From positions 17,922,417 to 17,986,416 of the forward strand of contig CM025855.1 in NCBI GenBank assembly GCA_003952965.2: DNA of 64,000 nt, in the 5' to 3' direction. Positions 1 to 12,299 of the stretch are shown here, piece by piece. The notes under the pieces were generated by a model. It did no database searches, was not told the DNA's origin, and saw only the letters and a list, made by a program, of their open reading frames with translations. Made by a program: the position numbers and the translations under genes. This DNA comes from Morella rubra. Taxonomy: Eukaryota; Streptophyta; Magnoliopsida; Fagales; Myricaceae. The stretch's first letter is position 1. Every line of letters starts with the position of its first letter.

Positions 1-1586
1 ATTGGGAGTAAAATTCACAACAGCAGGATTTACTATACATTTTCACAAACTTCTTATTAGGTGAAAATCCTACAACAACGCTGTTGCTGATTCCAGCTCG
101 GCCCTCCATTTTCAAAATACTACAACTCATTCATTTTACCTCTAAATCACACTAAATTTATCTTAAAATGTTCCTCTTCCTTAAACTTAAAATTCAAGAC
201 CAACCTTGTAAAATTTGAACTTAAAATGATCCCTCAAAAGGTATTCGAAATGAGCTAACATTCCGGACGTGCAAGGCTGCTGGCAGCTTGACGTCCGGAC
301 CTTAACAACGCATATCTCACTCGATATTATCGGAATCATCCAAGGTATGGCTTAAAATCTTCCTATTTCCTAGGCCTACGATCTAGGATCCTCTTAAGAT
401 CAAGGGATAAGCACAAGTGCATCAGAACACACTCCCAATTCGAGCCTTGATATCTGCAGAGATTAAATTTCAGCAACAACAATGATCTTCTCAACCTTCC
501 AAACCTCCAACAACCAAAACCCTAATCTCTTCATGTCACAACCTACATCCAAGGCTAATTTAACATCTCATAACAGCAACCATTCTCTCACATTCTTCCC
601 ACTTTTACAACTCAATTCAAAGTTTACAAAAATCATGATTCCATTATCAAGAATATCTTATCAGTTCTGGGCATTTATTAGGGTGCTTGGGGTGATCTGG
701 TATCTAACAATTAGCTAGGTGGTCTCTTAGGGCTTGGTGGTTCTCAAGACTAACATGCATAAACCTAGTACATCAAACCAATAAATTCGGCCATACATGC
801 TCAAAATAGATTTCAACCTCTCTTAGGCCTTTTATCAAACACTTAGAGCACATAAACGATTTCTCTTGAACCCTTATTTCAGATCTAGCCATATTTCCCC
901 ATGTTTTCATGTAAAATCTATACTACCCTTAAATACTTGCAAGATCTACACTATCTTCAAAGAAAGCATGTATAGATCTACACTAAACACCCATGAACAT
1001 AAGGAGAAAACAACCTACACAAACTACCATACCATCAAAAGAAAACAAGAGAAAATGGGAGAGATGGGGTAGTGTTATTTTCGGCCAGCAGCATAGCAAG
1101 GCCCGGATTTTTACCTTTGTTTTTTCTCTCTTTCTTCTTCTTCTTTTCTTCTTCTTCTCTCTTCTTTTCTTTCTTTGCTTTTTTTTTTTCCTTTCTTTTC
1201 TTCACGTGCCTTTTATTTCCAGCTACCATATAAATTACCCCAATCATGCCTTCCCATTTTAAATTCTAAGTCTCACACATTTTCAAGGTTAAAGCCCTAA
1301 TTAAATTCTTCCAAATATTGTAACTTAGGGACATATTCCATTAATTAAAATAATTAGCCTAATTAATCTCAATTACTCAAATTTTAACAATTGCAAATAA
1401 TATAACATTTAAATCCTAGCTTAAAACTCATAAAAACGCTAGGGGAAAATTCCACCTAGACATAACTTTAGATTAATCTCCCCATACATGCCTCTCTCAA
1501 AAATTAGAGTAATAATAATAATTAGAGCAATACACACTTAGGGAGTCATAATTCTTTACAATGATAGAAATAAGGTCGGGGTCTCA
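1..1586 (-). mobile_element. 3' LTR of a minus-strand Ty3/gypsy element, cut by the window start
   Basis: Read on the minus strand it starts TGAGACCCCG and closely matches the plus-strand LTR at 22066-23870, down to shared landmarks such as the CCGGACGTGCAAGGCTGC stretch near 263. The copy at 22066 runs 3.4 kb, so about half of this LTR lies outside the window. The pyrimidine-rich stretch at 1120-1210 corresponds to the GAA-rich block of the other copy. Its neighbour at 1644-1838 encodes a pol tail on the same strand, which makes this the 3' LTR. No TSD can be tested here. Confidence 0.8.
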
Positions 1587-1643
1587 CATCTAGAATATTG
1601 TCTTGCCAATTTGAACTTAGCCTTAACCGGATCCTTCTAGAAC

Positions 1644-1838
1644 TTAAATCATGTTGACAATCCTTTGTTGTTCACGTGGATCATGCTCAATGGGCCTCCA
1701 CGCATTTGCTTGAACCCATGCCTCTTGAATTAGACCGTTGAGTACATCTTTAAACTTCTTGGCTCGTGCCCTCGTAACCGGTCCAAATGGAATTTGAACA
1801 AAATCCTTCGAAGCGGTGCCTTGATTTCCATCACTATT
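1644..1838 (-). pseudogene. C-terminal tail of Ty3/gypsy polyprotein
   Basis: Minus-strand translation gives a GPVTRARAKKFKDVLNG motif, a tail often seen at the end of plant Ty3/gypsy polyproteins. It then runs about 30 residues to a stop at 1644-1646. The LTR at 1-1586 follows about 60 bp downstream, where a polypurine tract would lie. The rest of the polyprotein is missing, because the sequence changes character near 1840. The motif assignment is from memory of the family and was not searched. Confidence 0.6.
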
Positions 1839-1840
1839 TT

Positions 1841-2735
1841 TATGTCCAATGATATTTCATGATGTTTTTAGTGTTTAAATCAAAACTTTTTGATATTTAT
1901 TGTCATTCAAGATTTGTGCATGATATTTCATGAAAAGAAGAGAAAGATGCAAAGTTCAAAGTGATGTTTATTGTATGATATGTTATGTATTTTTAAACCC
2001 TGAGGCCTAGAGTTACAAAGACAGTGCATTGGATACCAATTGCAACCCATTGAGTGCACCATTCTTGAAACGGAGTGGTTTATTTTGTAGATTCTTACCG
2101 AGTGCACACTTGGACATGACCAAGCCTTAGTAAGGAAGAATTCTACCAATAGTATTGGCTTAGTTTGACTAATCTCAAAACTAGGTAGCAACAACATAAC
2201 CTTGTCACGGGGGTAAACGTTACCCACAGTTATTGCCAAAGGGATTTTCTATAGTATTATGTTATATAGATAAAACTGTTATATTATAAACACATTTTAT
2301 TGAAATTTCCAAAAACAGTTTTCAACAATTTAGAAATTTTTAATATTAGTCTCTTACTATTAAGTGTGGCTCATGGGGTACACACTAGCATAATGATTTT
2401 GCTTATTGAGTTGTCGAACTCACCCCTTATATGTTCTCTCATTTTCAGATGATATTTAGGAGCGTGCCGAAATTCGTGATAGATGGCGCCTAGGTGTGTA
2501 GCTGAGAGAAGGCTTAGAGTTTAAGTTATATTAAGAGTTTTCTTTGTTATTTTTTCAGTTTTTAAAGAGTTTTAAATGAAGTGTTTTTATTCAATTGTTT
2601 TGAAGTTTTAAACGTGAATTTGTTATCAAGGTTGTTTATTTTGTGATATCTGATTTTGACCCCTTAATTTTTGCCGATTTTCACTAGTTTATGCATAGGA
2701 GTAATCCCCTAACCGCTGGGGTTCAGGGCGTTACA
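1841..2735 (+). mobile_element. 3' part of a plus-strand gypsy-type LTR
   Basis: This stretch has no coding signal and ends in CAGGGCGTTACA, the kind of ending seen on Del/Tekay-like plant LTRs. Upstream of the end is a segment with GTCGAACTCACCCC, also common in such LTRs. The left end abuts the pol tail of another element and the right end abuts the CACTA remnant at 2758, so it is a truncated LTR without visible partner. The left boundary is approximate. Confidence 0.5.
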
Positions 2736-2757
2736 AAAATATACTTGAAATAAATTA

Positions 2758-4650
2758 TTAATTAGAAGCCGATTCTTGCATGTTATCGTCTGATGCCTCA
2801 TCCTTATCAGAATCATTATCACTTTCAAACGAATCTTCGTCCCCACTTTCCGTGCTATTTTCTTCAAATTCCGTTTCATCCCCCTTCAAAACATCACTAT
2901 TATCTATACGCTTTTTCTTCCACCGATCAATTGCATCAGAAACTTGGATAACATTTGGCGCAACATCATCCCTCCGTAGCAGATTTTGGTTAAACTGTCG
3001 GAATATAGGTCTATGCATATTATCTACTAAATAAAACACTTGACTTACTTGATTTGTCAAAATAAATAGATCTTCTGAATACCATGGTCGGGAAGCGTTT
3101 ATGCTCTTAAAGTTCTCGTCGGTACGAATTCCATTGTTAACTCACCAGTTAACTCCCGGAGCTGACATCTATGTTCTTCTTTCCCATTGAACGTATCCAT
3201 ATCAGATCTCTATGCATGCCCTGGTGTCAAGTATCTTCTATGAACCATATAACACATTCTTCTCTCGTGCTTCAAGCACTTAGAGTCAGTGTCTAAATTA
3301 CACATTTGACATGCCAACTTCTCTTTGTTACTCCATCCAGATAAATTAGTATATGCTGGGAAATCATTTATGATCCACATTAAAGCTGCATGCATCTTAA
3401 ATGTCATTCCATCTGAAGCGTCATATGTCTCAAACCCATATTCCCATAGTTATTTCAATTCGTCCACTAAGGGTCGAAGATATATATCTATATCATTTCC
3501 TGGTGACCTACGACCCGGGATCAAAAGAGTAATCTGTGAAAATGAGATTTTCATACACCTCCATTGGGGCAAATTATAAGGAAACACAACAATTGGCCAA
3601 ATACTGTACGGATTGCTCATGTTTCCGAAAGGATTAAACTCGTTCGAAGCAAGACCAAGGTGGATGTTGCGGGCATCTTGAGCAAACCAACCATGGTCCT
3701 TATCAAAATTCTTCCAAACCAATGAATCTGCAGGATGCCTCGTACTCTCCCCATCGCCGATCTATTTCTTCTTTATACCATCTCATGTCATGAGCTATAT
3801 CTTTTGTGGTAAATAAATGTTTAAGTCTAGGGATTAAAGAAAAATGACACAACGCTTTTTTGGGAATTCGCTTGTGCAAGTCATGTTCGAATTTCCACCG
3901 AGACACCCCATATAACAGACATCTGTCTAATTTCCTATTTTCCTTCCAAAATAATGCACAATAATTCTGACATGCATGAATCTTATCGTAATTGAACCCA
4001 AGACCCTTTCGTAATTGTTTCACCTCGTAATACGATCTCGGTAACGTCTCCCCCACTGGCAATGCCTCCTTAATCAACTGTAACACCATATCAAATGCCT
4101 TAACTGACAACTTATTCTCTGACTTCACATGCAACAGTCAGACTGTAAATGACAATTTACTAACTTGATACATCCAAGATACAATTCACGCTCTGCTCCT
4201 TCGCATAACTTATCAAATGGTGTCGAAGCATTCAATCCTGAAGTGGGGGTTTCTCTAATATTTGGGTTCTCCATTTTAACCCTTGCCACACATTCTAACG
4301 CCTCACAAACATCGGTTAACATTTTCTCCAATCTGTTAGAGCTATCTCCCTCAAAATCTTTATCACCATCTGGTGAGCTTGCACTGGACTCTTGACTCAG
4401 ATTTTTTGAAAGTTGAATACTCTCTCTGTAAAACACCCATGACTTATAGCTCACTTCAAAACCACCATTAATGTATATATGATCTTCCATTTTATCCAAC
4501 AATTGAAACACTACATTTTGCACTTTTGACACAGATATCTGATTTGACCTTGAGAGTCTGCACAAGAAGCAACTATACCAACAAACCCATAGACCCCCTT
4601 GGCATGCTTATCACCAAATCGATTTTTCTCGTAAACCCAATTTTATCCAT
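2758..4650 (-). pseudogene. CACTA (En/Spm) TNP2-type transposase, broken
   Basis: Minus-strand pieces line up in the order expected for a plant CACTA transposase. At 4500-4650 is a transposase-associated domain start (MDKIGFTRK, then a CQKC motif after a frameshift near 4600). At 3703-4134 is the middle region (LLYGVSRWKFEHD). At 3450-3722 is the Transposase_21 core with LGLASNEFNPFGNMS and PGNDIDIYLRPLVDELK. At 3210-3407 is WIINDFPAYTNLSGWS. A C-terminal part at 2758-3060 has VSQVFYLVD and a very acidic Asp/Glu/Ser tail. At least four frame changes separate the pieces, so no intact protein is possible. Neither TIR was found here: the left end abuts an LTR at 2735, and the right end may extend into the repeat-word region to 7177. 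Family identity is firm; exact ends are not. Confidence 0.85.
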
Positions 4651-5260
4651 CGCCACCAATCTAAAACAAAAACACGACATTAAAAATTCATAAACACCGA
4701 ATCATTGGAACTTGACTTTGTGCCCAGTTGATAGGTCCAATTCCATTCAAGATTGTCCATTCAAAGTTAAACGTCAACTCGACTTGTATCCATCTATTCA
4801 TGAAAAAAAATTCGACAACATCTTCCCCCAGTCCCCAAGTAGACGCACTAGCGTTGGGGGTAGACATCATCAACGATAGTTGTATGACATCATACACTAA
4901 TGCTAGTAGTATACCCAAAAGACAAAAGGTAAATGATATTGAACTTTCTCCAAGACTGGACAGAACACAAGGACCGAACTCGTCCACCCCGAATACACAG
5001 TCTTAAACTGTCCATATTTTCAATAATTCACGGGTTATTACTTAGTAAACGCATATTTATCACATCCTGACCCTTGAACGGGTCTAAGGTTACACGTATT
5101 ACAGCCCAAAAATTAACCTAAACAAAAGAAGTCAAAAATACTCTTATAATCATCCTCCATGCTTCAAACTTCATGATTCATTTTTAGAACTCAAACGCTT
5201 CAATAATCAAACATGTGAAAAGTATAAAATACTACACATCAATAATTAATATCTGCCTTA
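4651..5260. other. Intergenic, upstream of the CACTA transposase
   Basis: Short open frames exist on both strands (for example 4728-5006 plus and 4688-4987 minus), but neither resembles a known family and they overlap each other. This may be the 5' part of the CACTA element, since the transposase reads leftward from 4650. Confidence 0.4.
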
Positions 5261-5402
5261 AATGCTGATCGATCGGTATTATTGACGATCGATTGGTCAG
5301 TATAGACGATCGATCGTCCAAACACATAATGCAAAAATGCACAGCTGATCGATAAGCAAATATGGCGATTGATCGTGTTTAACCCAAAATGCAAAAATGC
5401 AC
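5261..5402. repeat. Tandem repeat with GATCGATCG words
   Basis: GATCGATCGG, GATCGATTGG, GATCGATCG, GATCGATA and CGATTGATCG occur within about 110 bp at 5267-5376. The flanking text AATGCAAAAATGCACA occurs twice, at about 5328 and 5388, giving a unit near 60 bp. The words are self-complementary. This is the left cluster of a longer word-rich region. Confidence 0.7.
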
Positions 5403-5890
5403 ACAAACCACCCCACTCCCTCATATCTCCACCCAAAACACACCCAAATCATCCTCGTGCAATATCCATTACAATGTACATATTAAAAATACCTTAATAG
5501 GCTCCTATCATCACAAATGATATATCCATAATGCCCACAAATACCCAAATCAAATAAATCACCAAATAATCAACCAAATCATTCCTAAATTGTAGTGTAG
5601 GTTAAGTAACATACCTCTTGCACAAAATCAGCACCAAAACGCACCAAATTCCCACCAAAATCTCACAAATTTCACCCAAATTTCTCAATATTCACCCGGT
5701 TAAAAAAACTAATGAGTTTGAGCTTGGGCTTGCTTCTAAATGATTCTAAACACTCTCCCAACCAAAAGGATGGTGTTTGGACAAAGGTTTGAGGGGAAAT
5801 AACTCCTGGCGTTGGGCGTCGTCTCCTCATCGTGGGTATGTTTTTGCTCTTAACCCTTGGCCTTAGAGCATTATGGTTCTTGAAGCTCAA
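5403..5890. other. No gene recognised
   Basis: AC-rich on the plus strand with repeated CACCAAA-like text around 5630-5690. A 72-codon minus frame (5672-5890) has no recognisable motif. Nothing further is supported. Confidence 0.5.
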
Positions 5891-6300
5891 TAAATCCCGA
5901 TTGATCAGTGAAATGGCCGATCGATCACCATGTCAACTTTAAAATTCTCACTATGTTTTTCAGCCGATCGATCATTGCAAAATAGATGATCAATCGGAAA
6001 GTGCTTTTAAAACGACGCTGTCCTTGGTGATTGATCGGTACATAAAACTGATCGATAGTTTTAAAACCTCAAAATGACGATGGATTAAAGCGATCAATTA
6101 GTTGAAAGTTTTGACTTTAAAAACTTAGATTGATCAAAAGTTTTTGGCAGTCAAATTTGAGTCATTGATCGTTCATCAAACTGCAAAACCATGGCGTTTT
6201 GATAGATTGATTGTGTTGTTTAGGCATTCGATCGATTTGATAGATCTAAATGACACCATGTTGAACAGATCTATCAGTTTTATGCCGATCGATCAGTGAT
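5891..6300. repeat. Second cluster of GATCGATC-type words
   Basis: About a dozen variants of CCGATCGATCA, GATTGATCGG and GATCAATCGG sit every 30-60 bp, in both orientations, mixed with AAAACGACG-type words (for example near 6009 and 6073). The spacing looks like a strongly diverged minisatellite or an array of binding sites. It lies between the CACTA transposase start and the chromovirus at 7178. Confidence 0.7.
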
Positions 6301-6939
6301 GTTAATTATTAAAAAAATTATTTTAAATTAAAAAATTATTTAATTATGAAATATTTTTACTCAGGATGCCATCTTAATACATGCCTCGTACTAAAAACTT
6401 ATAATCATGTGCTAAATAAAGATTATATCACTAGTTTAAATACCAAGTACCTATAAACTAACTCTTACATTACGTTTCTATGATGCAACATGTACAACAT
6501 AAATATGCTTTCCTAAAGATTAATGACGTGTACTTGATATGTTTTTATGTAATCTAAATATGTCCTAACATACTTTGTTTATGTATAATTTGGGTGTGCA
6601 AACATTAAAACACAAAATGTTCAATCACTAATTCTGACCACTCATTACATATATGTACTTAGATTACAACTTCATCATCAACTACATGTATTAGATTTTT
6701 TATGTATATATGTACACCAAATATTTTATTAGATTCTTAAATTGTGTTTATTGTTTCGATCGTTATTTATTTTACCCTAATACGTATTTTTTATTAAATT
6801 CTTATAATGTGTACGTTAATCGTTTATTTGGTTAACCGTTATTTATTTTATTCGTACTTATATATATACTTAGATATTATATATATTCTTATATTGTTTA
6901 TTTAATCTGCAAATTATTAGATTGTCATATTCTTACATT

Positions 6940-6976
<37 letters not shown>

Positions 6977-6984
6977 TTATATGG
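6301..6984. other. AT-rich spacer with TA microsatellite
   Basis: No coding signal. AT-rich throughout, with a (TA)n run at about 6942-6975 that is prone to length polymorphism. Confidence 0.7.
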
Positions 6985-7177
6985 TTAAGTCTGCCAATCG
7001 ATCAGCCTAAACCATCGAGTGATTGGATGTGCTATTAAAACGACGTCGTGCGAACCGATCGATCGAATTATATAATTGTTCAATTGTTTTGTGTAATCAA
7101 AACGACGATGGATTGCCACGATCAATCGGTTCGCAATTATTTTCTGATCGATCGGTTGGGACACAACAAAATAACGG
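6985..7177. repeat. Third cluster of GATCGATC-type words
   Basis: CAATCGATCAG, ACCGATCGATCGAA, CGATCAATCGG and CTGATCGATCGG occur within 160 bp, next to AAAACGACGTCGTG near 7038 and AAAACGACGATGG near 7098. The chromovirus LTR starts immediately after at 7178, so the array is probably cut here. Confidence 0.65.
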
Positions 7178-7778
7178 TGATGCAAACCGGGATCCGCAAC
7201 GCTTGGCAAAGTCCAAAAAGGATTTAGCCAAGGGAAGAGGATAGTCTTGGGATGCAACTCAACCAGGGGTAGCAAAAAACACTCAATACTACTAATCGCG
7301 GATGCCACTCACGTGACCAAGCCACTCGCTTGATTGGCAGGAGGATGTCACTTAGCCCCAAAGCAAGAGACACTTGCAAGAAGTATATTTTTGAATCCAA
7401 AAGTTCTATCTCTTTATTTTCGATATTCATTTATTTATAGAGTTCATTACATTATGGTCAAGCTAGAAAAAATGAGATAATAAAGTCGAGACAATTCAGA
7501 CACAAAAAAATTAAAATGCACCTTGAAATTTGCTGTCTGTTGCTAGTCCCGATGACCTGTAGTAAAAATATCATAATTTCTCTAGGAATCTTCAAATAGC
7601 ACGAGTTCAAGTGCATTTGAAACTAGAGATGTAGAGCTTTCCAACAATATATTGTGTGCGAGCTAATACTTTGTATATCATTCCAAAATTCAATTTTAAT
7701 TTACCCTAAGGTGCACACCCCGAGATGCACATGATAGATGCTATGTTACCCGGTGATGCAAATTAAGCTCCTGCATCA
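7178..7778 (-). mobile_element. 3' LTR of minus-strand Ty3/gypsy chromovirus
   Basis: A 601-bp LTR with plus-strand ends TGATGCAAACC and CTCCTGCATCA, so the termini are inverted (TGATGCA/TGCATCA). It is directly repeated at 14788-15387 with clear similarity over its whole length. On the minus strand the sequence just before it (7779-7791) is AGAAGGGGAGAA, a good polypurine tract. A TATAAATAA-like box on the minus strand lies at 7431-7439. Confidence 0.9.
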
Positions 7779-7834
7779 TTCTCCCCTTCTTGAAAATAAC
7801 TCGTCTTCGAATTTGAGTTCAACTTCTTCAGCTC

Positions 7835-8035
7835 TTAACTTGAAATCCATGCATCCTTAGAACTCGGTATCCTTGGCAAACGAACCAAGTATTTTGTGTA
7901 AGTGGCACACCGAGTTGTGATAGAACGCATATCTAGAACATCAATGGACTCTTGGAGAATTATAGAGGCTGCCTTAAAAAACCTTTGGTTCCATAGCAAT
8001 CTGCTCCTCATCTCCATAATAAGGATAAAGATCAC
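7835..8035 (-). pseudogene. Chromodomain region of chromovirus pol
   Basis: The minus-strand frame contains VLDMRSITTRCATYTKYLVR followed by a DAW motif, the pattern of the integrase C-terminal chromodomain of plant chromoviruses (VLD-R...Y-KYLVKW...TW). Chromodomains of this kind are thought to steer integration to marked chromatin. The first aromatic part of the core is retained but KW of KYLVKW reads RL. A frameshift separates it from the integrase frame that ends at 7974. Confidence 0.7.
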
Positions 8036-9050
8036 ATATATTGAACGGAGGACTTATTGAAAATTCAATAGGTAATTCAATGTGATAAGCATTTGGACCC
8101 AACTTCTTTAGAACTTGACAAGGGCCAAACATGCTCTGTTTTAGCTTCTTATAAGTACCTAGAGGAAACCTTTCCTTTCTTAGATAGACCATAACCAGAT
8201 CTCCTTCCTTGAACTCCAGTTTCCTCTGATGAACATCAGCCTTTGACTTATACATTTGAGTAGAATGCTGCAATTGACGTCAAACTTGTTCATGAACCTT
8301 TTTATGTGCTCAGCAAACTCTTCAGCTTCCATAGTTACTCTTGCTTGATTTGGCAATGGCAGGAGATCAAGAATATGTCTTGGATTGTTGCCATAGACAA
8401 CTTCAAATGGAGGCTTCTTGGTTGATCGATTGGCTGAACTATTGTTAGCAAATTCAGCTTGAGGAATGACAAAGTCCCACTTCTTTGGATGCTCTCCCAA
8501 TAAATTTCTCAGCAAATTTCCAAGAGATCTATTCATCACTTCAGTTTGTCCATCAATTTGAGGATGGTAAGCACTAGACAATTGCAAATGAGTCCCCAAA
8601 AGTTTCCATGTCCTCCAAAAGTGACTAACAAACTTCACGTCATGATCTGAAGTAATGGACTTTGGAACACCATGTAGACGAACAACTTCTTTAAAAAATA
8701 AGGCATCTATATGAGATGCTTCAGTAGAATTTGTACATGGTATAAAGTGAGCCATTTTGGAGAAACAATCCACCACCACAAATATGCAATCAAACACGTG
8801 CTATGTTCTAGGCAAACCAACAACAAAATCTATTGATAAGTCTTTCCAAGGAGCATTAGGGATTTGTAGGGTTGATAATAACCAGTGTTTTGAACTCCTC
8901 CTTTGGCCTTTTGACACACTAGACAGTTATACACAAATCAAGCAACATCCTGCTTCAACGAAGGCCAGAAGTACCGCAACTTCACATGAGCTTCAATTTT
9001 GTCCCTTCCAAAATGTCCACCAAGTCCTCCAACATGCAATTCTTCAATGA
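7974..9050 (-). pseudogene. Chromovirus integrase
   Basis: The catalytic core is read at 8180-8797: FVVVD (Asp10 of that frame), SITSDHD (Asp51) and DGQTEVMNR (Glu86). Only 34 residues separate the second Asp from the Glu, one less than the usual 35, apparently because one residue is missing in WRTWKLLG. The continuation at 7974-8273 carries the [14 protein letters not shown] and NAYHIELP motifs typical of the C-terminal integrase region. The zinc-finger part upstream (8800-9100) is recognisable only in broken frames. The enzyme would have inserted element cDNA into chromosomes; this copy cannot be functional. Confidence 0.85.
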
Positions 9051-9149
9051 CAAATAATCTCAAGAACCCTCTGGCAAACAAAGTTAATTGCCTTTGAGTA
9101 GATAGCCATTGATCATCAAATAATCTCTTCTCTTCTCATCATTCAAGTC

Positions 9150-9491
9150 TCACAATACTTTTGAAAAGAATGGATGTGAAACATAATATCCTGGTGAGAG
9201 ATCAAAACCAGTGATTTCATAAGATAGAGTTGTCAACAAACTATGTTGTCGACTCAAAGCATCAACAACTTTGTTTGATGATCCAGCTTTGTGTTGTAGA
9301 ACAAAAGAGAACTTCTCAAGGTATGAAACCCAGCTAGCATGATGAGAATTAAGCTTCTTCTGTCCTTTCAAGAATCTAAAAGCTTCATGGTCTGAAAAGA
9401 GAACAAACTCCACACCAATGAGATAATGCTCCCAATGTCGTAATGCTTGTACAATTGTATATAACTCCTTATCAAAGGTTGAATATTTCAA
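9150..9491 (-). pseudogene. Chromovirus RNase H
   Basis: The frame has YSTFDKELYTIVQALRHWEH, FVLFSDHEAF and VVDALSRQHSLL, the standard Ty3/gypsy RNase H signature (YST-DKEL, SDH, ADALSR). RNase H degrades the RNA template during reverse transcription. It is separated from the RT thumb frame (9537-9788) by a stop near 9534. Confidence 0.85.
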
Positions 9492-9536
9492 CTTTGCATC
9501 ACTGAATTTCTCACTGAAATAAGCAACAGATTTCCC

Positions 9537-10380
9537 TCATTGCAAAAGAACAGCTCCTATGCTGACATTTGATGGATCACACTCCACTTGGAATGGCTTA
9601 GAAAAATCTGGTAGTGCTAGAATTGGTGACTCAACAAGTTTTGACTTCGACTCTTGAAAACTAATTTCAGCCTCATTGGTCCAACGAAATTCCTTATTCT
9701 TTAGAACATCCATCACTGAAGCAACAATGGTGCAAAATTGTCGAATAAATCTTCTATAGAATGAGGCAAAACGATGAAAGCTTCTCACATCGGCTAGGCT
9801 TCTAAGTGTAGGCCAATCAAGAATAGCTTCACTTTTTCATCATCCTTCTTCATGCCATATGCGCTTACAACATATCCTCTAGAAATATGACTTGATTAGT
9901 CATGAAAGAGCATTTTTTAAGGTTCACATAGAGCTGATTTTCATGGAGTACTTTGAAAACATTGGAAAGATGTTCCATGTGTTGCACTCTATCCTTGCTG
10001 TAAATAAGATATCATCAAAATACACCACAACATACTTGCCCATGAAGATCTTCAATACTTGAATCATAAGTCTAATGAAAGTTCTTGGGGCATTGGACAA
10101 TCCAAATGGCATAACTAGCCACTCGTACAAACCATCCTTGGTTTTAAAAGTTGTCTTCCACTCATCATCTTCTCTAATTCTGAGTTGGTGACAACCACTC
10201 CGCAAATCAATCTTAGAGAATACTTTAACATTAGCAAGATCATCAAGTCTACAAATGGGAAACCTATACTTGATTGTAATCTTGTTAATAGCTCTATTAT
10301 CAACACACATTCTTCACGTTCCATTCTTCTTAGGAGTAAAAAGAGCAGGAATTGCACAAGGACTAAGGGATTCTCTATTC
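9537..10380 (-). pseudogene. Chromovirus reverse transcriptase
   Basis: Two frames cover the RT. 9924-10310 holds [32 protein letters not shown] and the catalytic VVVYFDDIL (the YxDD box is intact as YFDD). 9537-9788 holds SFHRFASFYRRFIRQF and PILALPDFSKPFQVECD. The segment 9789-9923 joining them is out of frame. The text most resembles plant chromoviruses of the CRM/Reina group, which is a judgement from memory. Confidence 0.88.
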
Positions 10381-11283
10381 AGCCCCTTTTTTTAACAAGT
10401 CAATTACTTGTCTTTGTAATTCAGCATGTTCACTAGGAGGCATTCTATAATGAGGCAAGTTAGGAAGAATAGCACCTGAGCGAAAATCAATTTGGTGCTG
10501 AATATTTCGAAGTGGTGGTAAACCATTATGAAGCTCCTTAGGATCTAGGCCTTTGAATCTGTCCAGCAAGTCTTGAACATCATTCGGAACCTCCTGTGCA
10601 ACTTCTTCATTTCTATCCCTAACAATAAAAGCATAAATAATGTCATCTTCCTTGTAGGATTCTTCAAACTCTTTGTAAGATAATAAACTGATCTGGTTTG
10701 AAGAAGACATGCCTGATGGAACATCTTTCATAGGGGAAGCACATACCATTGTGGATAACAGTGCAAGTGTTTCTTCTCCCATCATGGTAAGCACTCCTAT
10801 CAAATTGCCAAGGTCTGCCAAGAAGCAAATGGCAAGCATCCATGGGCACACATCACAATAAATCTCATCTTTATACTTGCTAATGGAAAACTTTACTTTA
10901 CTCCTTTGTGTCACCATGATTTCTCCACCCATTTTCAACCAAGAAACCTTGTAAAGCTTTGGATGACGCTCACAAGAAAGTTTCAGCTTTTCTACCATCA
11001 CCTTTGACACCATATTTTTATAACTTCCCGAGTCAATCATCAATATGCACTTCTTTCCATAGGAAAGACAATAGGTTCAGAAAATATTATGCCTCAACCA
11101 TCTATCATCTTCTTGAATAGTCATAACTCGTTGGATTACAAGGTTTTCTGCATTACAATCACCTTCACAATATTCTGCATTATCATCCTTAGCTTCTTCA
11201 TCATAGGTTGGCTCTTGATCCACATCTCCTTTTTTCCAACAAGTGCAATTCAGCTTTCTTCTTTGAACTATGTCCAACTTCAT
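10375..11283 (-). pseudogene. Chromovirus aspartic protease and gag-pol linker
   Basis: The frame at 10375-11043 begins MMIDSGSYKNMVSK, the retropepsin active-site motif (D-S-G). A neighbouring frame (10664-10849) has MDACHLLLGRPWQFDR, which matches the protease flap and C-terminal region in related elements, so a frameshift lies near 10850. The frame then runs into the start of RT (PHYRMPPSEHAELQRQV). An acidic linker lies upstream at 11077-11283. The protease would have processed the polyprotein. Confidence 0.8.
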
Positions 11284-12299
11284 TACATCTGAAACATCTA
11301 ATGGAAAATTAGTCAGATTTTTCCATGCTCCTTACTCACCTCACCATGTTATTAAGCTGGCTTTTTGAGAGACAAGAGCCAATTTTCTTTCTTTCTCCTT
11401 CACCACCTTTGAACTTTCAGCTTTTCGGTATGAACTCCAGTTCATTTTTGTAATAGCCCAGACCGTGAAGACCTCAAGCGTTGTCTTATAATAATGGACA
11501 CAGCTATAAAGCTGAGGTTACAGCCTATGGGAAGATTGACAAAGCAACAAGATACTAAGCAAAACACATGAAGGACCTTTTATTAATACCGAGGTATTAC
11601 AAAGAGGACCCACTTTCTATAATGTACATACTAAAGGTAAACTGTAGCGGAAAACTAAGAAAACATAAAGCGAAGATCTCTAATCTTCATCATTAGTGTT
11701 ATCCAAGTCTGAGATGTTGATGTAATTATCTGAGTGCGGAGTGATCCATCTATGTCCTCGTCCCTCTATCAGGACATCTAGGTCACGTGTGACATACACA
11801 CGGAAAGTCAGCTCCAGAGTGATAAAGCCATGTTGAATGGCTTTGGTAAACTCACCTAAATAAACCTCAGACATCTGCTAAAGAAATTATTTAACAAACA
11901 ACGGTGAGTCCAAATGACTCAGTAAAGCCAGTGGTTAGTACAACAGAATAGTAGATAGAATAAAAGATATTGAAGAAACCCGTTCAACAATAAAATCTCA
12001 ACAGAATACGAAAGTAAATGAAAAGACTCAATTTTCTCAAAAATGATCTTTTCCTTTTTCCATTTTCAATTTCGATCACCACTACTCTCACTCCCAAAGT
12101 GAATCACTTGGCCAGAGTGACGGGTTACAAGTAACCTTCCGTATCTTTGCAGCAGTACTCCCAGAGTACAATACGGCCTCAAACTCCCAGAGTGAGTTAT
12201 CCTAACAAAGATCTTTCTGCGTACGACGAGAGGCCAGAATGTCACAACAAGTGAACACATCCTCTTGTGCACAGTACTGTCACGTCTTCACAGTATTAC

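Noticed and set aside
1035..1247. ORF rich in Lys/Glu
   Set aside because: Translation of a low-complexity pyrimidine/purine tract inside an LTR.
4728..5006. 92-codon plus-strand ORF upstream of the CACTA transposase
   Set aside because: No recognisable motif, overlaps an equally long minus frame and has no supporting context.
5261..7170. Regularly spaced repeats that could suggest a CRISPR array
   Set aside because: The words are 8-10 bp, in both orientations, with irregular spacing, in clearly plant DNA.
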